Part shown: positions 58,183 to 64,000 of the stretch, one piece after another | Layout of the letters: every line of letters starts with the position of its first letter | Numbering within the stretch: the stretch's first letter is position 1 | NCBI GenBank assembly: GCA_019916065.1 | Contig: CM034237.1 | Location: 24,325,752 to 24,389,751 of the forward strand | Source of the DNA: Vitellaria paradoxa | Lineage: Eukaryota; Streptophyta; Magnoliopsida; Ericales; Sapotaceae | Direction of reading: 5' to 3' | DNA length: 64,000 nucleotides | Position numbers and translations under genes: made by a program | The notes under the pieces: model-generated | The model's database searches: none | The model's input: the letters and a program-made list of their open reading frames with translations, nothing else | Told to the model about the DNA's origin: nothing

Positions 58183-58516
58183 GTGTCATTTAGTTTGTAT
58201 ATCTATCTTTCGTTTTCTTATTTTTATTTTCTATTTTATGTGTTTTATGTTTTGAAAATTTTAAAACAAAAAAAATAGAAAACGCATTTAATTTGACATA
58301 TTTTATTTTTCGTGTTTTGAGATTTTTCTTATTTTAGATTAAAAACGCTCAAAATGATTTTTTTATCATTTTACATTTCATGTATAAACTTATTTTTTAT
58401 TTTCTAAAACAGATTTTAAAAACATAAATGAACCAATACATTTTGAACTATTTTTTTTATTTTTAAATTTATAAAATGAAAAATAAAATCAAGATAGGTG
58501 TACCAAATAACACTTA
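58183..58516. mobile_element. Probable MITE with imperfect inverted ends
   Basis: AAGGTGTCATTTAGTTTGTA at the left and, inverted, TTAAGTGTTATTTGGTACAC at the right pair over about 20 bases; both also have TATCTT a little inside. The flanking TTA(A) on both sides fits a TTA/TAA target duplication, but the exact border is uncertain. Confidence 0.55.
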
Positions 58517-58845
58517 ATTTCCTTCAAAATTGTTCGTACCTGAAATGATTGTGTTCATACATTAATTATGTTTTTCGTAAGAGAACTACTTTTTGGTGAT
58601 ACAAATGAAGCGAATCAAGGTCCGCTTCTCAAAATATTAAAAAAAAATAAATTGGATAAATGAAGCGAATTAAGGACGAATTTTCTTAGTCTAACCTAAC
58701 CCGTAACCGGATCAGAGTTGAGATCAAGGACAGGTCAAACCTGATCCGACCATTTTCCATCACTCACTTGTCAGCTACCTATATATCATTATTAATTTGT
58801 TGTCAAGTTACATAACCATGTATTGATATAAAGTCTCTGGTCTAT

Positions 58846-59056
58846 GCGCTCGTTTGGAGTTATAAAAAAAATTAAAAAATTTTTAAAAATTTTTAAATTC
58901 TTTCAATCACATTTTACCACCTATCATTTTTATATCACATCAATAAAATTTCAAAAATTTTTAAATCCTTCCAATAATATTTTATCACCTATCATTTTTA
59001 CATCACATTAATCTCATCCATTAATTTTTTTTTTTTTTTTAAGACTTCAAACGCCT
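58846..59056. mobile_element. Probable MITE related to the 56031 element
   Basis: GCGCTCGTTTGGAGTTATAA at the left and, inverted, GAGGCGTTTGAAGTCTTAAA at the right. The interior is a near-perfect tandem duplication of a ~78-bp unit containing TTTTACCACCTATCATTTTT and ATATCACATCAAT. The target duplication is not clear. Confidence 0.6.
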
Positions 59057-59244
59057 CTGTGTGAAAGGAGTTAATTTAGAACGTAGCGAGATTTTTCTAT
59101 AACCTGCCGCTTGTTGGGTTGGTTGTTGGGCTCGGGTATACACAGTTTTCTATGGGGCATACATTGTTAATTAGGTTTTCTAATTCGTCCAGTTCCTTAA
59201 TTACTTTTGTTGATGGCAACAGGTCGTATGCACGACATGATTTT

Positions 59245-59402
59245 GGCTGCGTTGGGTTTACAATCAAACACCAAAAAAATTTTATAAATCTCTATTAATT
59301 TTATATTACATCAATTTTTTCTTTCATTACACGTATTACGAACTCTTAATTTATCTCAATTTATTTTACTTTATCTTACTCCAAACACACCATTTATCAT
59401 AT
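59245..59402. mobile_element. Second copy of the 56625-type MITE (inverted)
   Basis: The reverse complement reads GGTGTGTTTGGAGTAAGATA ... GAGTTCGTAATACGT ... TTGATGTAATATAAAATTAA ... GAGATTTATAAAATTTTTTT, colinear with the 56625 element. The left end is diverged (GGCTGCGTTGGGTTT). Confidence 0.75.
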
Positions 59403-59987
59403 AATTAGTGCTAGAAATATTTCAGTAAATTAATGCGCACCTTGTTCTTTATTTCTGAAACATGCTTTCAATACTATTTTCCTTTTTTTTTAATAAAAAA
59501 TATTCTTAAAATAAATTTTGAAAAATATGCTTTCGAGACCAATTACATTCCAAGAAGATCAAAACAATTCTACTTTCAACATTTATTCCACCAAGGTAGC
59601 AAATTAACTGATCAAAATCTTGGTATAATATTAACAAATATTGCTTTGAGAATCTTATATAAAATATAAATTACACTTATCCTCCTTAAGGGTAATTAGG
59701 CGTATTACTCAATATTTAAAAATTAAACTTATCTAACTTATTTTAAAAAGTTATTGAATCTAACTCTATTCCATTAATCTTGCTCTTAAATCCATTAATT
59801 TTCTTTTTCCGTAGAAACAAATATTTCTCTGGTATAATATATTGCACTTAAATCCATTGATTGTTGACATTAGAACTCGTCGATGATTTGAGATGATGAG
59901 AAGGGATTCATGGGGTAGTGGACTGCGATTGCGTTGTGATGCTGATGATGCCGGCACAATCAAAGCCGAAAAGGCAACGAAAAACAC

Positions 59988-60170
59988 TTAAAATTTTATT
60001 GACTTTGACATTTTATATTAAACACTAATGATTTATTTAATAGAATGGGATTGAGAGCAACAACTTTTTAAAATAAAATAAATTAATGTAATTTTTAAAT
60101 ATTAAAAAGTAATAAATGTAATCACTTAAATATTAAAGGATAACTATAATTTAACCATACACATATATAT
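59988..60170 (+). repeat. First copy of a ~170-bp direct repeat
   Basis: Shares TTGACTTTGACATTTTATAT, TAAACACTAA-GTTTAT and TTTTTAAAATAAAA strings, then GTATAATTTTTAAATAT and GTATAACTT-like sequence, with 61775-61940. Both copies are AT-rich and non-coding; they lie 1.8 kb apart in the same orientation. Confidence 0.6.
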
Positions 60171-61595
60171 AAATATATCTCTTGTAGGGGACGTTTAAAG
60201 CTCCAAAAGTTCATAAAAATTAAATGTGATTTAGATAATTTTTTGTCATTTAGAGTTCAGCCACCAAATTATATTTTTTGGAAATGAATAGTTCCATTTG
60301 AATTGACTTTTATCCATTTGAATAGATTTTGCAAAATAGATTTTGTAGAAATTTTTTTTATTTTTCTGTCATAACTTCTTAAAAATTGTAGAAACTTTAT
60401 TAGAATTTATGAAAATTTGTTGCTATTTGTAGATATATGTAAATTTATAAAGATTCATATAGACTCATGTAATTTAATGTGATTTTTTTTTTTTTTATAA
60501 TTATAGAGCTTTAAGAACTTTTCGAAGTTTTTTCTGGTGCTACAAAGAGACCTTTAATTGGGCTTCATGAGTTTGGGATGAGTTTTGCGAGTTTGGAATG
60601 AGACAAGTTTAGGATTTGAACTAAAAAAATAAATAGTTTTGGGACAATAACGGTAAGTGAAAAAATAAACTGGTTTGGTAATAAAATTTACTAATTGGAC
60701 AGATACTTTATTCATTTACATCCCTAAACGTACGGGACGAAAGTGATTCGAGGATAAATTGTAGAGGCAGTTTTTATATTTTATCCATGCTTAAATAATA
60801 ATTAAATTATTTATTTTATAATAACAACTTATAATTAATATTTTTAAAATCTAAAATACAATATGTAAATTTAATTTCAAATATCATCGTAAAATTTATA
60901 TCTTTCAAACATATTTTGAAATTGAATCTACAAACACAAAGAAAAATACTAAATAATAATTAAGCTTAAAAATAATTTAAAAATAATTGAATACTAATTA
61001 AATTTAAAAAAATGGAACACCTCTCATAATAACAATACTTAATAGATTTTAAATTTAAAATACAAAGAAAAAATACTTACTATTAATTAGGTTGGAGAAT
61101 GATTTTTTTTCTCTTAAGTTTAATTTTAAAGTTAAATTAATCATGTTGAACATGGTTTAAAAATCTAATTAGTAATATTTAGGATTTGAGTTATTTTTAT
61201 AAAGTACAATATATAGTTAATAAAAATAAGTTTTTAGTTTAAGTTATTTATATACAACCAATCAAAAAGTTAATTTAATACAATTAAGATTAATAATATC
61301 TTTAACTCAAGCTAATTTTGTAAAATGAGTAAAAAATTAAAAAATAAAAATATATATTAAAATTAACAAACGATTTAAAATAAAAAAAGAGATCATGTCA
61401 ATTACATAAGTTTTTAATTTAATATATATTCTAAAATAAATTTTAATTAATTTTTAGGATTGACCAGATCAAATTTTGAAAAAATATAAACTTTTAGTAT
61501 TCATATGAGAACCTGATTTTGATTAATTCTATTGATTTGTTAACATTAACATAAATAAAAAATATAAAAAATATTTCCATAATTATTTTATATAC
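60171..61595. other. AT-rich spacer between the direct repeats
   Basis: No gene is supported. 60183-60550 may be another old MITE (GGGGACGTTTAAAGCTCCAAA at the left, GAGCTTTAAGAACTTTTCG at the right) but ends and duplication are unclear. Confidence 0.3.
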
Positions 61596-61598
61596 AAT

Positions 61599-61625
61599 TT
61601 CGTGCATCGCACAATCAACACTAGT
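61599..61625 (+). mobile_element. Possible Helitron 3' terminus
   Basis: TTCGTGCATCGCACAATCAA followed by CACTAG and T. A GTGC-ATC-GCAC hairpin lies 8 bp before a CTAG end followed by T, as in plant Helitrons. The 5' TC end was not identified, so the extent is unknown. Confidence 0.45.
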
Positions 61626-61653
61626 TATATATATATATATATATATATATATG
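61626..61653. repeat. (TA)n microsatellite
   Basis: About 14 TA units directly after the CTAG terminus. Confidence 0.9.
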
Positions 61654-61774
61654 CTTATGTAAATCTCACTAGTTTATTTCTTGATTTTAGATTTTCTTTT
61701 TGAGAGTTTTGTAAGGAAAATTGATGAAGTAATGAAATGCACTAGAGATAGAAATAAAATAAAAAAAATTACTT

Positions 61775-61940
61775 ACAATTTTGATTGATTTTGACATTTT
61801 ATATTAAATACTAACAGTTTATGTAATATGAAGGAGTTGAGGTTAATGATTTTTTAAAATAAAAAAGGTTAGTATAATTTTTAAATATCAAAAATAGTAA
61901 ATATAATTGATCACATATTAAGAGGGTATGTATAACTTAG
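61775..61940 (+). repeat. Second copy of the ~170-bp direct repeat
   Basis: Colinear with 59988-60170 (TTGATTTTGACATTTTATAT ... TTTTTAAAATAAAAAAGGTT ... TAATTTTTAAATATCAAAAA). It ends exactly where the plastid-derived segment begins. Confidence 0.6.
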
Positions 61941-62209
61941 TCCCTGAAGAGGAGGTGATCCAGTCGCACCTTCTAGTACGTCTACATTGTTACGATTTCA
62001 TTCCAATCACTAGCCTTGCCTTCTGCATCTCCCTCTTTGCACTTTAGGTAACGATTTCGGGTATAGATAGCTCTTATAGTGTGACAGATGATGTGTATAA
62101 GGTCTGAAAACGAATTCACTGTTGTATGGTTGACTGACAATTATTAGCGATTCTAACTTCATGCAGGTGAGTTACAGCTTGCAATCCAAATTGAGGACGG
62201 GTTTTTGGA

Positions 62210-62210
<1 letters not shown>
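61941..62210 (-). pseudogene. rrn16: Plastid 16S rRNA 3'-end fragment (NUPT), heavily C-to-T decayed
   Basis: The plus strand carries the reverse complement of the last ~260 nt of a plastid-type 16S rRNA. AGGAGGTGATCCAG (anti-Shine-Dalgarno region), TTGTTACGATTTCATTCCA, CACTAGCCTTGCCTTCTGCA, GGTAACGATTTCGGG, AACGAATTCACTGTTGTATG, TAGCGATTC, CTTCATGCAGGTGAGTTACA and TTGAGGACGGGTTTTTGGAG all fall in the right order. The left edge TCCCTGAAGAGG matches the plastid 16S-trnI spacer start, pointing to plastid rather than bacterial or mitochondrial origin. Many positions show T for C or A for G, as expected for methylated-cytosine decay in a nuclear copy. The insert stops abruptly at a (TA)n tract. 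Confidence 0.9.

Positions 62211-62240
<30 letters not shown>
62211..62240. repeat. (AT)n microsatellite at the NUPT border
   Basis: CATATATATA... about 14 units, immediately after the plastid-derived segment. Confidence 0.88.
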
Positions 62241-62243
<3 letters not shown>

Positions 62244-62330
62244 AGTCTCATTCACTCCTTCGGTTTCCACCCCTTTTTGCCTTGTCCTCTCTTAATATTA
62301 GTTTTGGGAATGGGAGACTAAATTTGTAGT

Positions 62331-62420
62331 CCAAATAATATGCGTCATATTTATTATGTATTCAGGGGTGGCTTACCAAATAAGATGCATCATATTTACT
62401 ATGTATTCAGGGGTGGCTTA
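62331..62420 (+). repeat. 45-bp perfect-length tandem duplication
   Basis: 62331-62375 (CCAAATAATATGCGTCATAT ... AGGGGTGGCTTA) and 62376-62420 (CCAAATAAGATGCATCATAT ... AGGGGTGGCTTA) abut and differ at about three positions, so the duplication is fairly recent. Confidence 0.9.
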
Positions 62421-63620
62421 AGGTAATTTCAGGCCTGAAGGAGTATGGGTTAATTGGTTAACAATAAATTGTTGAAAATGAATAGTTTTTATTAAAATAT
62501 TTTTAAATTTTAATGTAACCTTTGAGTTAAAATCTATCTTCTATCATTAATTGTATTTTAGATTCTTAATCTTTGGATTCAATTATGAATCCAAATGATT
62601 GAATTTAATTTTTTTTATTAGGTCTATATTATTATAAGATTTTTTTACAACAATAAGGGATCTAAAGTTACTTTGGAAATTCAAATTTCAAAATTTAAAT
62701 CTCATTCATTAAAAATAGAAAATTAAATCTCAAAATGTCTCATACAATCCTAATGCTATTATTTGAATATGTTCACCTCATTTTTGCATAATGCTCCTTT
62801 TTCTTTTTTTTTCTTTTTCTCTATTGTAATAGTTAATTTATGTATCTTTTAAATTAATAAATTTTACAAAAAAACCTTAATATTAAATTTTATATAAGAG
62901 AATTATTTTATAAAAAATGTAATTAAATTTTATCTATAAACTAACTCAAATATTTGAATTTGAACTTTTTTTTCTAATGCTATTATTAAACCATAAATAC
63001 AATTTTACTTAAAAGGACGCCCTTTATTTGATGCCCTTTATTTCACTAATTTAATGTGAAATAAATAAATATATTTTATTAAAATATTATTTCTATTACT
63101 TTAATATTATAATGACAATTTAATATAAGTGTGTCAATAATTTTTAAATTTATTAAATTGAAAGTGTAATAATTTAAATATAATTTTTTATTATAAAATA
63201 TAACTTTTCAAATATATTCAAGTTGCATTTGTATTTATGAATTTTAAATAATGAACTTAAGAAACTTTCATGTATATTAATCTAAATTAATATCTCTTAT
63301 AATTAATTAAATTTCATCTAAATTTTATTAATTTAAAAGATACATAAATTTGCTATTATAATCCAGAAAAAAAAAAAAAAAAAAAGCAGAGTGTTGTGCA
63401 TAAATGAAATGAACATATTCAAAAGATAGCAATGAGTTGCACGAGACGTTGAAATTCAAAATTTTCTCTTCATTGAACGAGATTTAAAATCAGGGATTAG
63501 AATTTTAAAAAACAACTTAAGACCCTTATCCATTTTTATAAGATTTAAAATATTTATAAATTTATTTTTTATTTATATAGACTGTCTAAAATATTTAAAA
63601 ATTTGAGAACTTCCTTCAAT
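62421..63620. other. AT-rich spacer
   Basis: Very AT-rich with an A(18)-like run near 63367-63385. No gene, RNA or element border is supported. Confidence 0.35.
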
Positions 63621-64000
63621 TACTATAAGGAATCACACAATTACCGACCAAAAAATTGGTCGCTAAAGATTACAATTTAGTCAGCAAAACTTTTTTCGAC
63701 CAAACTTATTTGGTCAGCGAAAGCTTGTAAGGGAAACTTTTTCTGACCAAAAAATCATTTGGTCGCTAAATATCAAGTTTTTACCGACTAACACTACTTG
63801 GTCAGTAAATGTAAACCTTTCCCGACTAATTGGTCGGCAAAGAAATATTTAACATGAGAAATACGTAATTTTTTCTTGACCAAATGGTCGGCAATTCTTC
63901 ACTTTTCCTGATCAATTGGTTAGTAATTCTATACTTTCCCCGACCAATTGGTTGGCAAAAAGTTAAAATTGGAAATTTGAATTAATTTAAAAAAATAAAA
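63621..64000 (+). mobile_element. Left end of a second CACTA element (runs off the window)
   Basis: TACTATAAGGAATCAC at 63621 resembles a CACTA terminus with the first C mutated to T. It is followed by a dense subterminal array of palindromic GACCAA-TTGGTC units (ATTGGTCGC, TTTGGTCAGCG, TTTGGTCGCTAA, CTTGGTCAGTAA, AATTGGTCGGCAAAG, AATGGTCGGCAAT, AATTGGTTGGCAAAA), about ten in 330 bp in both orientations. The motif differs from the GAGGAAAT array of the first CACTA element, so it is a different family. Confidence 0.7.

Noticed and set aside
61941..62210. Functional bacterial or plastid rRNA gene
   Set aside because: Only the 3' end is present and many conserved positions are altered by transitions; the surroundings are nuclear.
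1..64000. CRISPR array, operon or prokaryotic defence system
   Set aside because: No regularly spaced short repeats with unique spacers and no prokaryotic gene clusters; spliced exons and plant retrotransposons show a plant nuclear genome.

Overview
The window is nuclear DNA of a flowering plant, most likely a eudicot. It is AT-rich, has plant-type short introns, and is packed with plant-specific mobile element lineages: Ty3/gypsy with a chromovirus-type C-terminus, Ty1/copia, CACTA, PIF/Harbinger and hAT/Tourist-like MITEs. It also carries a decayed plastid 16S rRNA insert. The species cannot be named from the sequence. Only one apparently functional host gene is seen: the 5' part of a chloroplast RNA pseudouridine synthase 6-type gene on the minus strand (550-3018), whose remaining exons lie beyond the left edge.

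Layout. 3895-7904 is a 4.0-kb solo LTR (minus orientation, target duplication TTATT) holding two tRNA-like folds and a palindromic tandem repeat. 8090-14870 is a giant imperfect inverted repeat made of two opposed PIF/Harbinger relics around a fold-back core near 12.46 kb; its left arm also holds a 270-bp triplication and a 528-bp solo LTR. 15640-16460 is a degenerate array built on a GGGTTGACCCC motif. 17784-28951 is a complete but dead Ty3/gypsy element (TSD TTATC) with an extra intact zinc-knuckle ORF ahead of gag. 31186-33790 is another PIF/Harbinger relic (transposase plus Myb/SANT ORF). 34392-36820 holds decayed host exons, including a formin FH2 exon. 39356-44654 is a Ty1/copia element on the minus strand with almost identical LTRs but a broken gag-pol. 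45723-52123 is a CACTA element (TSD ATT) that lost its DDE transposase part and later received a gypsy-type LTR, now solo (TSD CATTT). 52.1-64 kb is AT-rich spacer with several MITEs, a hAT-type MITE with an 8-bp target duplication, a possible Helitron 3' end, a C-to-T-decayed plastid 16S fragment, microsatellites, and the edge of a second CACTA element at 63621.

The genes do not work as one pathway. The window is a record of nested insertion, LTR-LTR recombination and decay dominated by C-to-T/G-to-A transitions next to one host gene. The points most worth a second look are the zinc-knuckle ORF of the gypsy element, the copia element whose LTRs look young while its ORF is dead, the 6.8-kb Harbinger inverted repeat as a possible hairpin-RNA source, and the tRNA-like modules inside the 4-kb LTR.
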